From Methanobacteriota archaeon (lineage in GTDB: Archaea; Halobacteriota; Methanomicrobia; Methanomicrobiales; Methanoculleaceae): 64,000 bases of DNA. Shown here one piece after another: positions 1 through 9,596 of this stretch (within the stretch, counting starts at the first letter, position 1; each line of letters starts with the position of its first letter). Position numbers and translations under genes: made by a program. The DNA lies in NCBI GenBank assembly GCA_016841955.1, contig JAENYE010000002.1, forward strand, positions 189,344 through 253,343. Reading direction: 5' to 3'. The notes under the pieces were generated by a model that was not told where the DNA came from, did not search any database, and saw only the letters and a program-made list of their open reading frames with translations.

Positions 1-1
1 G

Positions 2-484
2 TTTTACCAGGAGAGAAAGAACGACCTGCTCAGACTGAGAGATGCCATCAGGCAGCATGGTTACCTCAATGCATGCATATCAGAAGACTTAGACGATAGA
101 CCCCAAGAATTACGAAATCCGTCGGACCCCATATACGATCGTCGCTTAAGCATGCAGCTGATCGATCGGAGTGTGGCTCATGTCTTCGTCCTTGCAATGC
201 CTGAGGACAGCGAACCGGCCAACCTGATACAATCCGTCTCAATGGAACTGGAAAGACTCACCGCTCTCATGGATCACGGAATAAAAGACCATCAGGATGT
301 CATGCTTCTTGTCCAGGATGGGCTTACCGACAGCATCGCAGGGAGCGCCGGAAACGTATGCAAGGGGCTGATTGCCGAAAAAGAGTATGAATGGGATATC
401 GAATACTATACGCGGATTGATACCACCTTCAAACCGACGATCAACTTCTGTTATCGGTGTATTGAAAAGCAGTGGGACCTATAA
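2..484 (+). CDS. Hypothetical protein, 5' end outside window
   Basis: The frame is open from base 2 to the TAA at 482-484, so the visible 160 residues are the C-terminal part of a longer protein. I do not recognise the family. The visible part has an alpha/beta look: a hydrophobic strand (VAHVFVLAMP), a helix with SVSMELERL, then another strand (DVMLLVQDG) and an acidic, Cys-containing C-terminus (INFCYRCIEKQWDL). This resembles Rossmann-like folds such as the nucleoside deoxyribosyltransferase or TIR-like group, but no motif settles it. An ATG at 152 could give a 110-residue protein, yet the open upstream frame argues for the longer reading. Base composition is less GC-rich than most of the window. 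Confidence 0.6.
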   Translation, partial: FYQERKNDLLRLRDAIRQHGYLNACISEDLDDRPQELRNPSDPIYDRRLSMQLIDRSVAHVFVLAMPEDSEPANLIQSVSMELERLTALMDHGIKDHQDVMLLVQDGLTDSIAGSAGNVCKGLIAEKEYEWDIEYYTRIDTTFKPTINFCYRCIEKQWDL

Positions 485-623
485 CGAACCCATCCCGGGA
501 TGATCTGAGGAGCCTTGATGAGACCGAGGCCCACCGCATAGCAGGCCTTCAAACCCTCCGGTCACCGATAGTATCGGACTGATGGAACAGGACGACCCCT
601 CCCTCGACTGGAGAAGATAATCC

Positions 624-1523
624 TCAAACAAAGCCGCCCTCTTCCATCAGACGGGCGGCATTTCTCAACCCGTACGCATCCAGAACCATAAACGCACCCG
701 CCATGAGCACGATCCCGGCGAGCAGGAGGATGAGGAGATCAACCAGCCCCTCAGGCAGGGTAACGGCGAGAATCCCGAGAGCCAGCGAACTTACGCCCAG
801 CCCGGACGTATACCAGAAGCCGTTCGGTAAATTCCCTCTCTCCCGAACCACCCGGAGCAGCGTGACAACAGCACTGGAAAAGAACCAGATCGCGAGGAGC
901 AGCAGAATGAGGACGAGGTACAGTTCCCAGAAGACGAACAAAAAAACCCCTGCGCCCGCCACGACACTCCCCCGGACGATGTCCTTGTTCGCATGCTCTT
1001 TCCTGTCCCTCTGCCGGATGCCTTTAACGATCGTGAGGAGACCGAGAAGGAGAACAAGGGAAGGCAGGATTACTGCAAAGAAGGGTGTAATGTCATAGAA
1101 TGCCAGGAAGAGGAGGATCGTGGCTATCGCCCACAGGAGCGCTCCAAGGCCCATCCGGAACCTCCAGCTCATCTGCTGATCTAGAAGACGCTGCAGAGGA
1201 TCTCTCCGTGTTGCGTCTTTGGCCGTTACGAGAATGGTCTCCATGGTGTCGTGCACCATGAGGACCAGGGGGGCGTCGTCGATCAGGTGCATGAGGGGGT
1301 TCTTCTCGGGGTCGTATCGGTCCATGTGGACACGGTACTCCGACACCGTCTCGTGGGCATGGTACTGCCCTCTCCTGTAACTGGCGATGGTATCGGGGCT
1401 CGGCACGTTGATGGCCGACCGTTTCCAGTCCGGCTCAAGCGGCTCGGTCACCACAGCCTTCGGGACGATTACCTGATAAACCCCCTGGTGCAGTGCATCG
1501 AGAAACGACTCAAGCGTGCTCAA
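624..1523 (-). CDS. Six-helix membrane protein with soluble N-terminal domain (DUF308-like)
   Basis: 299 residues. Residues 1-118 are soluble; about 122-284 form six hydrophobic helices in three hairpin pairs, the pattern of the DUF308/HdeD family. The start is TTG, chosen because an excellent purine-rich ribosome site (GGAGGAGAGAGG) lies immediately upstream. The downstream neighbour on the same strand (1851-2399) is an HdeD-like protein, so the two may share a role in membrane stress, but 327 bases separate them and they need not be one transcript. The soluble domain has no motif I recognise. Function unknown. Confidence 0.75.
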   Translation of the reverse strand: MSTLESFLDALHQGVYQVIVPKAVVTEPLEPDWKRSAINVPSPDTIASYRRGQYHAHETVSEYRVHMDRYDPEKNPLMHLIDDAPLVLMVHDTMETILVTAKDATRRDPLQRLLDQQMSWRFRMGLGALLWAIATILLFLAFYDITPFFAVILPSLVLLLGLLTIVKGIRQRDRKEHANKDIVRGSVVAGAGVFLFVFWELYLVLILLLLAIWFFSSAVVTLLRVVRERGNLPNGFWYTSGLGVSSLALGILAVTLPEGLVDLLILLLAGIVLMAGAFMVLDAYGLRNAARLMEEGGFV

Positions 1524-1850
1524 CCTCTCTCCTCCTCACCGTCTTGTTTCATTCTCAAGATTCTCTGATACTGCTCAAGTTGTCTCCCTAAAGGATTGGT
1601 GTCCGATCTTACCAGCGGCCGGGTAATTACACAATTTCCGGGGTTAATCGTATGAAATCGCCTGCATACAACGAATTCCCGCGTCCGCCCCCTCGTTCCC
1701 CGGCCGGAGATGGGTATGGATAATAGCGCGTTTGGGGGTATGAATATAGCGCATTTTCGTGGAGCCCTCGCTCCTCAATGCTCCTGCTGTTGCGCCACCG
1801 ATGAACGCAAGGGAAAATAGGGGTGGTCCAGACAATCGCCCCCTTGTCCG
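1524..1850. other. Intergenic region, 327 bp
   Basis: No convincing gene. Leftward and rightward open frames here are shadows of the HdeD-like gene's reading. It carries the ribosome site of the upstream TTG-start gene (around 1525-1540) and an imperfect 24-bp-period direct repeat at 1713-1756. Confidence 0.5.
1713..1756. repeat. Imperfect tandem duplication, two units
   Basis: GGTATGGATAATAGCGCG at 1713-1730 is followed by GGTATGAATATAGCGC from 1737, a period of 24 bases. It is AT-rich and lies between two leftward genes. It could be a duplicated TATA-like or operator element; only the repetition itself is certain. Confidence 0.4.
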
Positions 1851-2399
1851 TCACCGCAGCCGGAATGCCAGGAAGATCGCCGCGATGCCTCCCACGACCG
1901 CGAAGATTGCCACGATCAGGACCAGGGCCGCTGCCGAGATCAACGGGTGGGTGAGGATGAGGATACCGAAGATGATACTGAGAACCCCCAGGATGCCCGC
2001 TCCCCATCCGCCCCCTCTGAAGGCCTGAACCAGGTGTACGGCACCGATGACCAGACCCCAGACTCCGATGAAGATGGCAAAGATTGCCGGAAGGAGGAGA
2101 GCGGAATACAGCGGATAGGCAAGAACAAAGAGACCGGCGAGGAACGCCAGGATCCCTGAGAGGAGTTTCCATCCCCATCCTGTACGATCGATGAAAACGC
2201 TGAAAAATGCGAATATCCCGCTGATAAGCCAGTATACTCCGATGAACGTAATGATGACCAGAAGCGTAGGGCCCGTCCAGAAAAGGAGGAGAATGCCAAG
2301 TAGCAGTGCGATAATCCCGTCGAGCAGCACGAGCCACCAGGGGAAGTACTCGATCGCGGCGGGCAGTGCGCCGCCGCGTATGCCTGTCTCATCTGTCAT
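1851..2399 (-). CDS. HdeD family (DUF308) membrane protein
   Basis: 182 residues, almost all membrane: six helices in three pairs with short loops, the HdeD/DUF308 layout. In enterobacteria HdeD is linked to acid resistance; in archaea the role is unproven. Start chosen at the ATG at 2399 (MTDETGIRGG) because the earlier GTG at 2429 overlaps an archaeal TATA box (GTATAAATACC region, 2414-2428), implying a short or absent leader. Later it is followed, on the same strand, by the related six-helix protein at 624-1523. Confidence 0.85.
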   Translation of the reverse strand: MTDETGIRGGALPAAIEYFPWWLVLLDGIIALLLGILLLFWTGPTLLVIITFIGVYWLISGIFAFFSVFIDRTGWGWKLLSGILAFLAGLFVLAYPLYSALLLPAIFAIFIGVWGLVIGAVHLVQAFRGGGWGAGILGVLSIIFGILILTHPLISAAALVLIVAIFAVVGGIAAIFLAFRLR

Positions 2400-2413
2400 G
2401 ACGACACCGGGGA

Positions 2414-2438
2414 GGGTATTTATACTCACATATAATCA
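2414..2438 (-). promoter_or_regulatory. TATA box region for the HdeD-like gene
   Basis: On the minus strand GAGTATAAATACC lies about 20-25 nt before the ATG at 2399, and a second AT-rich stretch (ATTATATG) lies just upstream. Either would give a very short leader. Confidence 0.5.
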
Positions 2439-2742
2439 TTTTGCATGCACTGCGCCTCCGGAAGATTGAACGGGTTGATGCCTCTGTTCCCGTGTGAATC
2501 CCGAAGCGAGCGAATCGCATCACCTCCGCGTGTTGCCCTGCATGTCTGGAAGAATGCATTCGGCAGCTCGCCGGTTTCACGCGGTGCAAAGAGGCCTTCG
2601 TTCTCCCGGATTGCCGAAGATGCACGAGAGCATGGAACGACATGCTCCGGGGCAAGGTTCATATATCCAAGTGCGTATCGTATGGCGCATTGGGATTGTA
2701 AAACTCCGGGACTCATCCCTTTCCCGGCATTCGGGTGGAACG

Positions 2743-3282
2743 ATGGAGAGATCTAAGGCAATTGACGGAATCCGGAGGGGGTTCAGGGCAATCGCCATCG
2801 CTTTCGTTTTCGCCACCCTGATTCCCTTACTCCTCGGGCTTGCTCTCTCGGTTCCGATCGGGAGAGTGTTCAGTCTGATCATCTCCACACTCCTTCTCCA
2901 GGCAAATGCCGCTTTCGTCGGTGTGGGGTTCGGTTTGAATCCCGTGTTCATCCTGGTCGTCATGACAGCCGTGGAGCTCGGGATCGTCCTCGCCATCTAC
3001 GAGATCCTGGACACATTTGCCGAGCAGTCGGAGAGGGTCCAGCGTTTCACGAAGAGCACGGAAGAGAAGATGAAAAAATATCCTCTTTTGTGGAAGTATG
3101 GAGCAGCCACACTCATCGTTCTTCCCGCACTCCCGGTGATCGGCCTCTACTCCAGCGTCGTCATCGGGTGGCTCCTCCGCTGGAACAAGCTCCAGTCGCT
3201 CTTCTTCGTCACGCTGGGATGGGTTCTTATCACTAGCTTCCTTCTGCTTGTGGCCCTTGGGTTCGTCCAGCTGATCTTTTAG
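2743..3282 (+). CDS. Small multidrug export family (COG2426-like) membrane protein
   Basis: 179 residues. Hydrophobic segments near residues 17-40, 42-65, 68-90 and two near 125-178, with a charged stretch (EQSERVQRFTKSTEEKMKKY) between. The PALPVIGLYSSVVIGWLLRW segment resembles the conserved glycine-rich core of the PF06695 small multi-drug export family, a name assigned from weak evidence. Start at ATG 2743 has GGTGGAA 5 nt before; the frame is open further upstream to 2494 but lacks good signals and membrane-protein character there. A substrate cannot be told from the sequence. Confidence 0.7.
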   Translation: MERSKAIDGIRRGFRAIAIAFVFATLIPLLLGLALSVPIGRVFSLIISTLLLQANAAFVGVGFGLNPVFILVVMTAVELGIVLAIYEILDTFAEQSERVQRFTKSTEEKMKKYPLLWKYGAATLIVLPALPVIGLYSSVVIGWLLRWNKLQSLFFVTLGWVLITSFLLLVALGFVQLIF

Positions 3283-3474
3283 TCTGGACGGCAGGGTTCT
3301 CCGGAATGGTGAAAAACCCGGAAAAGCACCTGTTCCGTCTCAAGAGCGGTGCACCGGCCGGACACCGTCCGCCTGTCACGGAGCGGCGCAATCTTGCGGT
3401 TGACGATTCAGAAAAGGCCTCTGGTCGGTGCGAAAAACGGGATTTTATTAGCAATCATGATGAGTTTATAATTA

Positions 3475-4737
3475 ATGGTACTGCCGTACAGAGATAGATC
3501 CGAAAGGAGTAAAGAGGACGAAATCCCGGAAATGTCTCCTGATGAATTTTCTCAAAATGTCATAAAGTCCCTGACCGAAGCGGAAAAGATCATCAGCACA
3601 GCAGAAGATGATTTAAGGCGCCTTAATGAGACGAAATGGAGCCTTAAATATACATCTCTCATTCTTGTAGCAGCAATAGTAGCCAATCTGGGGCTCCTGC
3701 TCCTATTTACCGGACAATTTTATCTGTACTGGATTATGGCATCGTTCACATTCCTGATGGTGAATCCCTTTCTTACCATGCTCCCGACCGATATGGATGA
3801 TTTAAAGTCATACATAGGATACGCCAGGGATCTAAAAAATCGTGAGAGAAAGAGCCGGGACGAGATCGAATCCGGTGAAAGCTCTAGAATTAGCGATAGC
3901 AGCATTGCTGATAAAACGGAGACACTCAAAGGACTCTCGAGGCAGAGGAGATATCTATACGAACTCGGGTGGAATCTGTTCTTTATGAACTGTCAGCCGC
4001 TTGCCCCGGGTTTTCTTGTACTCTTCGCCCTCTCCTCGGTATTTGCGTTTGCAGGATGGGTTATTAACGGCGAATTTGAGTCGTACTCCTCCATTATCGT
4101 TATAGTCCAGTCTGCTGCAATTATTATATTCTATACTGCGATTGTCCATGTACAGCCGTATTCACGCGGCTTTTTTACGGGAATGCTTGGCGTGCATTCC
4201 AGGTTCAAAGAGAGATACGAGGAGGCCTGGAGTCAGGGATTAAAATATGCACTCACTGCAGTCGTACTCGTAATTGTCACCGGAATAATCTTTATTGCGG
4301 CAATTTTTCTTCCCGGATTTACCTATAACAGTTTTAAATCTGCCGAAGTCGATATTCATATCGGAGCTGGAACATTTGCTCTCATTTTCCTGACGCAGAT
4401 GATATTTGTAAGGCATCTCCAGGGAAAATACAGCAGGAGACTCGTACATTCGCTCTTAAAATCAAAAATCGAGACGATTCGGGGGGAAGTACTTCCGGCC
4501 GTTTCAAACCTCGGATCAGGGTCGCTGAGCGATGGTGTGACTCCTCAGATGCAGGACGACCTGGAGAAGATTAATCTCGATCTAATCCGGCATCAGATGC
4601 TTAAAATCGATTACAGGTCACTATTTGGGTATTTCCCGGTCTGCCTGATAAATCCGGATATCGGTGCCATAATGAACATTTCCGGGAAGACGGATAGTAA
4701 TCGTAGAAGGATTAAAACGGGCGAGACGGTAGAGTAA
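3475..4737 (+). CDS. Multi-pass membrane protein of unknown function, AT-rich
   Basis: 420 residues. Residues about 20-55 look like an amphipathic or coiled segment, then helices near 60-80 and 85-105, a charged cytoplasmic stretch (115-155), and further helices near 180-205, 210-235, 260-285 and 295-315, ending in a soluble tail of about 100 residues. I do not recognise the family. Codon use is visibly unlike its neighbours, rich in A/T third positions (ATA, TTA, AAA), which suggests recent transfer. The ATG at 3475 follows TATA-like ATTTTATTAG closely; an alternative ATG is at 3532 (MSPDEFSQN). No gene partner is obvious. Confidence 0.7.
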   Translation: MVLPYRDRSERSKEDEIPEMSPDEFSQNVIKSLTEAEKIISTAEDDLRRLNETKWSLKYTSLILVAAIVANLGLLLLFTGQFYLYWIMASFTFLMVNPFLTMLPTDMDDLKSYIGYARDLKNRERKSRDEIESGESSRISDSSIADKTETLKGLSRQRRYLYELGWNLFFMNCQPLAPGFLVLFALSSVFAFAGWVINGEFESYSSIIVIVQSAAIIIFYTAIVHVQPYSRGFFTGMLGVHSRFKERYEEAWSQGLKYALTAVVLVIVTGIIFIAAIFLPGFTYNSFKSAEVDIHIGAGTFALIFLTQMIFVRHLQGKYSRRLVHSLLKSKIETIRGEVLPAVSNLGSGSLSDGVTPQMQDDLEKINLDLIRHQMLKIDYRSLFGYFPVCLINPDIGAIMNISGKTDSNRRRIKTGETVE

Positions 4738-4875
4738 ATCTCCGTAATACTCCAAGTTGAGCCTGCAATGACGAATCAGATGCACTGGTCCTGGCAATGG
4801 GAGAATTTTGCGACGTCATGATCCCCGACCGTCCGAAAAATAGGGATGTTCCTGGAAGGGAATATCAGGCGGGGG

Positions 4876-6084
4876 CTATTTTTCTCTTCCCGCAAGCAGC
4901 ACCATTGCGGTCAGAAGAGCAACTATGCCGATAATTGTTCCGAACCCGGGCACAGGCACTTTTTCTGTACCGCCGACATTCTCCTGTGCATAGACGAGCT
5001 CCCCGTGGAACGACGGGAAGTGCGTTTCAACCCACACCATTCGATCGCCGTCCAGGGACAGGTGGTCGGCCTGGCCGTCCACCGAAATTTTTTCAACCGT
5101 TCCGGTCTCCGGGTCACAGAGGAGGATTGTCGAACCCGGCGTATTCTCCGAATAAATCCATCCGATTTGTTTTCCATCGGTAAACGGTGAAGAAACGTCC
5201 AGACTCTTCCCGTCTTCGGCCGGTGTTTTCGAAGATTCTGAAAAAGCCCCTGTCGCAGGGTCGAGACGTTTCGTCTCTCCCGTCGAGATGAGATAGAGAT
5301 ACGGTTCGTCAAACATCCCTTTGTCAGGACCCTCGAAGTTGACGGTATGCCTGAGGTAGATCAGGTAATCGCCGCCCAGCGCATAGGCTCCGACGTCGGA
5401 GCCGGATTCGTTCCCGAAGACATTGCGAAATACCGTTGTGTTCGCTTTGGTCTCGAGAGAATACACGTAAAGACCTGCAGAATCCAGGTATGCAATATGG
5501 TCGCCGTCAAAGAGAACGCCAGCAGGATCGATGATCGGCAGCTCGCAGACCTGTTCGCTCTTCCCTGTGCCGATATCATAGAGGAAGATCCGGACGTTGA
5601 ACGAATCCTCGGATTCATTCAGCCAGATGACCCGTCCACCGTCGATTTTGGGCCACTCTGCGGTGCCCGGAGTATCGATGATCTCCAGAGAACCGTTCCG
5701 GAGCGAGTACAGGTACACCCGGTTCGGCGCAGTGCTGGTTTCGTTCGTCTCGAAGTCCTCAACGGGGGTTTCGAACCATACTGCGTACTCCCCAGATATG
5801 TCAGGCCCGGTTACCGTCATATTTGCGGACGGGCTGCCGATGATCTCTTGTTCATCGGTCTGTATTGCATAGAGGTATATTCTGTTCTGCGACTGGTCGA
5901 TCCCTTCCGCCCCTCCGAGAAATATGATGTATTCCCCGGAGATCGTTCCTCCCAGAGCATTGGTGGTGTTTTCGGAGACACTCGTTGTCACCCACCCGGG
6001 GTCTGCCGAGACGGGGGTTGCACACAGGATCAAAGCAATGAATATCGCCGGGATGCAGACGGCAGTGAGGAACTTCACACGCAT
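4876..6084 (-). CDS. Exported beta-propeller protein with PGF-CTERM-like tail
   Basis: 402 residues. Signal peptide at 1-27 (MRVKFLTAVCIPAIFIALIL start). The body repeats a blade pattern of the TolB/WD40 type (GEYIIFLGG, GEYAVWFE, GRVIWLNE, DHIAYLDS, GDYLIYLRH, GKQIGWIY, DRMVWVET), seven times or so, fitting a beta-propeller outside the cell. The C-terminus has VPGFG, a hydrophobic helix and a short basic end (GREK), as in PGF-CTERM proteins, which archaeosortase A is known to process and lipid-anchor in haloarchaea. No archaeosortase lies in the window. Ligand unknown. A TATA-like AATAAAGTTTT on the minus strand at about 6108-6119 suggests a near-leaderless message. Confidence 0.8.
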   Translation of the reverse strand: MRVKFLTAVCIPAIFIALILCATPVSADPGWVTTSVSENTTNALGGTISGEYIIFLGGAEGIDQSQNRIYLYAIQTDEQEIIGSPSANMTVTGPDISGEYAVWFETPVEDFETNETSTAPNRVYLYSLRNGSLEIIDTPGTAEWPKIDGGRVIWLNESEDSFNVRIFLYDIGTGKSEQVCELPIIDPAGVLFDGDHIAYLDSAGLYVYSLETKANTTVFRNVFGNESGSDVGAYALGGDYLIYLRHTVNFEGPDKGMFDEPYLYLISTGETKRLDPATGAFSESSKTPAEDGKSLDVSSPFTDGKQIGWIYSENTPGSTILLCDPETGTVEKISVDGQADHLSLDGDRMVWVETHFPSFHGELVYAQENVGGTEKVPVPGFGTIIGIVALLTAMVLLAGREK

Positions 6085-6357
6085 GGTTTAAAGTGTCTTT
6101 CTCCCCAGTGAAAACTTTATTGCTCTGAATCTCCCGGATTGAATCCGTAAAAGAGGAATCAGGGCATTATCTGTATAGGTTGCAGGCTCGGTCGGGCAAG
6201 ATCTTTTGCTCCCGGCGTTCGGTGCCGCTGACGCCCTTATTCGCTCGCTGCGGGCGTTACCGTCACCCTTCGTTCAGGTCTTTCACCTCGCCGAACCGGT
6301 CGTCCGTCGCCGGGCCATGCGGTTCGGCATAACCCGTACGCTTCTCCGCCGCCGACC

Positions 6358-7812
6358 ATGCCCTTTAACCGTTTTCACGAGAATACACCCCCGATGAACG
6401 AGCGATCCGGTCCGGCTCCCCGCCGCATCTTCAGAACCAGATCCGTCCGGCAGCTGGTGGAGAGAGCGGAAGGAGAGCATGCCTTAAAGCGGGTGCTGAA
6501 CCCGTTCGAGCTCGTCCTGTTCGGCATCGGGGCCGTCGTCGGGACGGGCATCTTCGTGATCACGGGGGTTGCCGCGGCGAACTTCGCCGGCCCCGCCCTC
6601 TTCGTGTCGTTCGTCATCTCGGGTATCGTATGCCTCTTCGCCGCCCTCTGCTACGCGGAGTTCGCAGCGATGGTGCCGGTTGCAGGAAGCGCCTACACCT
6701 ACAGTTACGCATCTCTCGGGGAGATCTGGGCCTGGATCATCGGATGGGACCTCTTCCTGGAGTACTCGGTCGCCGTTGCCGCCGTCGCCATAGGCTGGTC
6801 CGGCTACGTCGTCAACCTCCTCCGGGAACTCGGGATAACGCTTCCCGCTGCCCTGGTGAACCCTCCGGGGGTTGCGGGCGGGCTCATAAACCTCCCCGCG
6901 ATCCTGATCATCGCCGCAATCACCGCCCTGCTCATCCTCGGGGTGAAGGAGAGCGCCCGGATAAACGCCGTAATCGTCGCGATCAAAGTAGCGGTCATCC
7001 TCCTGTTTCTGTACCTGGGGTTCAACCGCATCGACCCGGCGAACTGGGACCCGTTTCTGCCCTTCGGGTGGGACGGCGTCATCACCGGCGCGGCCATCGT
7101 CTTCTTCGCTTATGTCGGGTTCGACGCGGTCTCCACCACGGCCGAGGAGGTCAGAAACCCCCAGCGGGACCTGCCGATCGGGCTCCTGGGCTCGCTCCTC
7201 ATTGCCACGGTGCTCTACATCGCGGTCTCCCTGGTACTCACCGGCATCGTCCCCTACACGGAGTTGAACGTCCCCGCACCGGTCGCCTTCGCCCTCGACC
7301 GGATCGGCATCCCCTGGGGGGGAGCGCTCGTCTCCGTCGGGGCGCTCCTCGGGATCACTTCGGTGCTGCTCGTGCTCCTCTTCGGCCAGACCAGGATCAT
7401 CTTCGCGATGTCCCGCGACGGACTGCTCCCTGCGGCCTTCCGGAAGGTGCACCCGGTCTTCCGGACGCCGGTGAACGTCACCCTGCTTGTCGGCCTGGTC
7501 ACCGCCGCCATCAGCAGCCTCCTCCCCCTGGGATCGGTTGCAGAACTGGTCAACATCGGGACGCTCGCCGCTTTCATCATCGTCTCGGCCGGGGTGATCG
7601 TGCTCCGGCACACCCGGCCCGAGACGCCCCGACCGTTTCGTGTCCCGTTCGTGCCGGTGATCCCGCTCCTGGCGATCTTCTCCTGCGGTTACCTCATCGT
7701 CGCCCTGCCGACCGTCACGCATCTTCGGTTCGTGATATGGCTCCTGATCGGGCTTCTCGTCTATTTTGCCTACGGAAGCCGCCGGAGCGGCATGGTAGAA
7801 GATACTGCGTGA
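6358..7812 (+). CDS. APC superfamily amino acid permease (cationic amino acid transporter type)
   Basis: 484 residues with about 12 transmembrane helices. After a basic N-terminus, NPFELVLFGIGAVVGTGIFV (residues 44-63) matches the first helix of APC permeases, whose GxG segment binds the amino acid backbone, and FFAYVGFDAVSTTAEEVRNP is the strongly conserved helix 6/loop of the CAT subgroup. Likely a proton- or gradient-driven amino acid importer; substrate unknown. Two starts are possible, 6358 and 6394, neither with a clear ribosome site. It stands alone between a leftward gene and a convergent acetolactate synthase gene. Confidence 0.9.
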   Translation: MPFNRFHENTPPMNERSGPAPRRIFRTRSVRQLVERAEGEHALKRVLNPFELVLFGIGAVVGTGIFVITGVAAANFAGPALFVSFVISGIVCLFAALCYAEFAAMVPVAGSAYTYSYASLGEIWAWIIGWDLFLEYSVAVAAVAIGWSGYVVNLLRELGITLPAALVNPPGVAGGLINLPAILIIAAITALLILGVKESARINAVIVAIKVAVILLFLYLGFNRIDPANWDPFLPFGWDGVITGAAIVFFAYVGFDAVSTTAEEVRNPQRDLPIGLLGSLLIATVLYIAVSLVLTGIVPYTELNVPAPVAFALDRIGIPWGGALVSVGALLGITSVLLVLLFGQTRIIFAMSRDGLLPAAFRKVHPVFRTPVNVTLLVGLVTAAISSLLPLGSVAELVNIGTLAAFIIVSAGVIVLRHTRPETPRPFRVPFVPVIPLLAIFSCGYLIVALPTVTHLRFVIWLLIGLLVYFAYGSRRSGMVEDTA

Positions 7813-7916
7813 GATCGCAGGACAGAGCGGATCTAAAAACCCGTGGCTCACGGACACCGATGCCGCCCGGATTGCGGGGGAAAAAAGAATGGGGTGGTTT
7901 CGCCCGGCACCCTCGT

Positions 7917-9596
7917 TCAGCCCGCACCGGGATCGATCATCGCATCGATCGCCGCGCCGGGGGGGACCATCGGGAAGACGTTCTCCTCCCGCTCGATCCT
8001 GAAATCGACAAGATAGGGTCCGGCATGCTCGAGTGCGTTTGATAACGCCCTCTTCACGTCCTCGCCTGCCTCAACCGTCTCACCCTCGATACCGTAGGCC
8101 CGGGCAATTTTTGCAAAATCCATCGGGGGAAGGTCGGTGCAGGCATACCGGCGGTCATAGAAGAGCTCCTGCCACTGGCGGACCATGCCGAGGTACCGGT
8201 TGTTCAGAACCAGGATCTTGACGGGGATGGAGTACTGGGCGACTGTCCCGAGCTCCTGGATGTTCATCTGGAGGCTGCCGTCCCCTGCGATGACACAGAC
8301 CGTCTCGTCCGGACGGGCGAAGTGCGCCCCCATCGCCGCGGGAAGGCCGTAGCCCATGGTCCCGAGCCCGCCGGACGAGATCCACGTCCGGGGCCGCCTG
8401 AAGCAGTAGTGCTGCGCCGTCCACATCTGGTTCTGCCCGACCTCGCTTGCGATGATGCCGGTGCCGCCGAGGAGCGAACAGAGATCCCTGATGATCCGTT
8501 GCGGACGGAGGCCGCCGTCGGTCGGGCAGCGGAGAGGGTGCTCCTCCTTCACCCGCGATATCCTCCTGATCCAGGCATCGCGCTCCCTCCTCTCCTGCAT
8601 AAGCCCGAGCATCTCCGCCAGCACGACCTTCGCATCGCCGACGATGGGGATATCGACCGGCTTGTTCTTCCCGATCTCGGCCGGATCGATATCGATGTGC
8701 ACGATGGTAGCATCGGGTGCGAAGGTCTCGATCCGTCCGGTGACCCTGTCGTCGAACCGCACGCCGACCGCGAAGAGGAGGTCGCACTCCGTGATCGCGG
8801 CATTCGCGTACCTCGTCCCGTGCATCCCGGGCATGCCGAGGTTGAGCGGGTGATCCCCGGGGATGACGCCGAGCCCCATCAGGGTCGTCGTCACCGGGAT
8901 GAGCGAGGTCTCCGCGAGTGCGACGACCTCCGGGGAGGCCCCCGAGGCCACGACCCCGCCCCCGGCGTAGATGACCGGCCGCTCGGCCTGTGCGATCGCG
9001 GCGACGGCCTTCTCGATCTGCATCCGGTGCCCTTGAATAGTCGGGCGGTAGCCCTTTCGGGCGACCGGTTCCGGGTGCTCGCCGTCGTGCTCGATCCGCG
9101 TTTCAAGAACGTCGCGCGGCAGATCGATGAGGACCGGCCCGCACCTCCCCGTCCGGCTGATGAAGAACGCTTCCCGGACGATCCCGGCGAGGTCCTCCGT
9201 TCGTTTGACGAGGTAGTTCTGCTTGGTAACGGGAGCGGTGATACCGGTGATGTCCGCCTCCTGGAAGGCGTCGTTCCCGAGGGACGTCGTCGGAACCTGG
9301 CCGGTCAGCGCAACCATGGGCACCGAGTCCATGTACGCGGTCGCGATACCCGTGACGAGGTTGCAGGCTCCCGGCCCGGATGTCGCAAGACAGACCCCGG
9401 TCCTGGCGCTCGCGCGTGCGTAGCCGTCTGCCGCATGCGCTGCCGCCTGTTCGTGCCGGACCAGGACGTGCCGGATGGCCGAGTCGTAGAGTTCGTCGTA
9501 GACGGAGAGGACCGCCGCACCGGGATACCCGAAGAGTGTCGTCACCCCCTGCTCGGCAAGTCCTTCGAGCAGAATGCCCGCACCGGACTTCAGCAT
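7917..9596 (-). CDS. ilvB: Acetolactate synthase, large (catalytic) subunit
   Basis: 559 residues, the usual length. It condenses pyruvate with pyruvate or 2-oxobutyrate in branched-chain amino acid synthesis, using thiamine diphosphate. Visible: GYPG (23-26), catalytic Glu49 in RHEQAAAHAADGYAR, SGPG (73-76), the FAD-region RFDDRVTGR (281-289), and the TPP/Mg motif GDGSLQMN at 438-445 with NN at 465-466. Start at ATG 9596 has GGTGG 5 nt before; an upstream extension to 9716 lacks family similarity. No regulatory small subunit (ilvN) gene is next to it, unlike most archaea. A TATA box sits about 250 bp upstream, implying a long leader. Confidence 0.93.
   Translation of the reverse strand: MLKSGAGILLEGLAEQGVTTLFGYPGAAVLSVYDELYDSAIRHVLVRHEQAAAHAADGYARASARTGVCLATSGPGACNLVTGIATAYMDSVPMVALTGQVPTTSLGNDAFQEADITGITAPVTKQNYLVKRTEDLAGIVREAFFISRTGRCGPVLIDLPRDVLETRIEHDGEHPEPVARKGYRPTIQGHRMQIEKAVAAIAQAERPVIYAGGGVVASGASPEVVALAETSLIPVTTTLMGLGVIPGDHPLNLGMPGMHGTRYANAAITECDLLFAVGVRFDDRVTGRIETFAPDATIVHIDIDPAEIGKNKPVDIPIVGDAKVVLAEMLGLMQERRERDAWIRRISRVKEEHPLRCPTDGGLRPQRIIRDLCSLLGGTGIIASEVGQNQMWTAQHYCFRRPRTWISSGGLGTMGYGLPAAMGAHFARPDETVCVIAGDGSLQMNIQELGTVAQYSIPVKILVLNNRYLGMVRQWQELFYDRRYACTDLPPMDFAKIARAYGIEGETVEAGEDVKRALSNALEHAGPYLVDFRIEREENVFPMVPPGAAIDAMIDPGAG

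Noticed and set aside
6484-7857. Leftward 457-codon frame over the amino acid permease
   Set aside because: Composition rich in Asp, Arg, Gly, Glu as expected of an antisense shadow; the permease frame is unmistakable.
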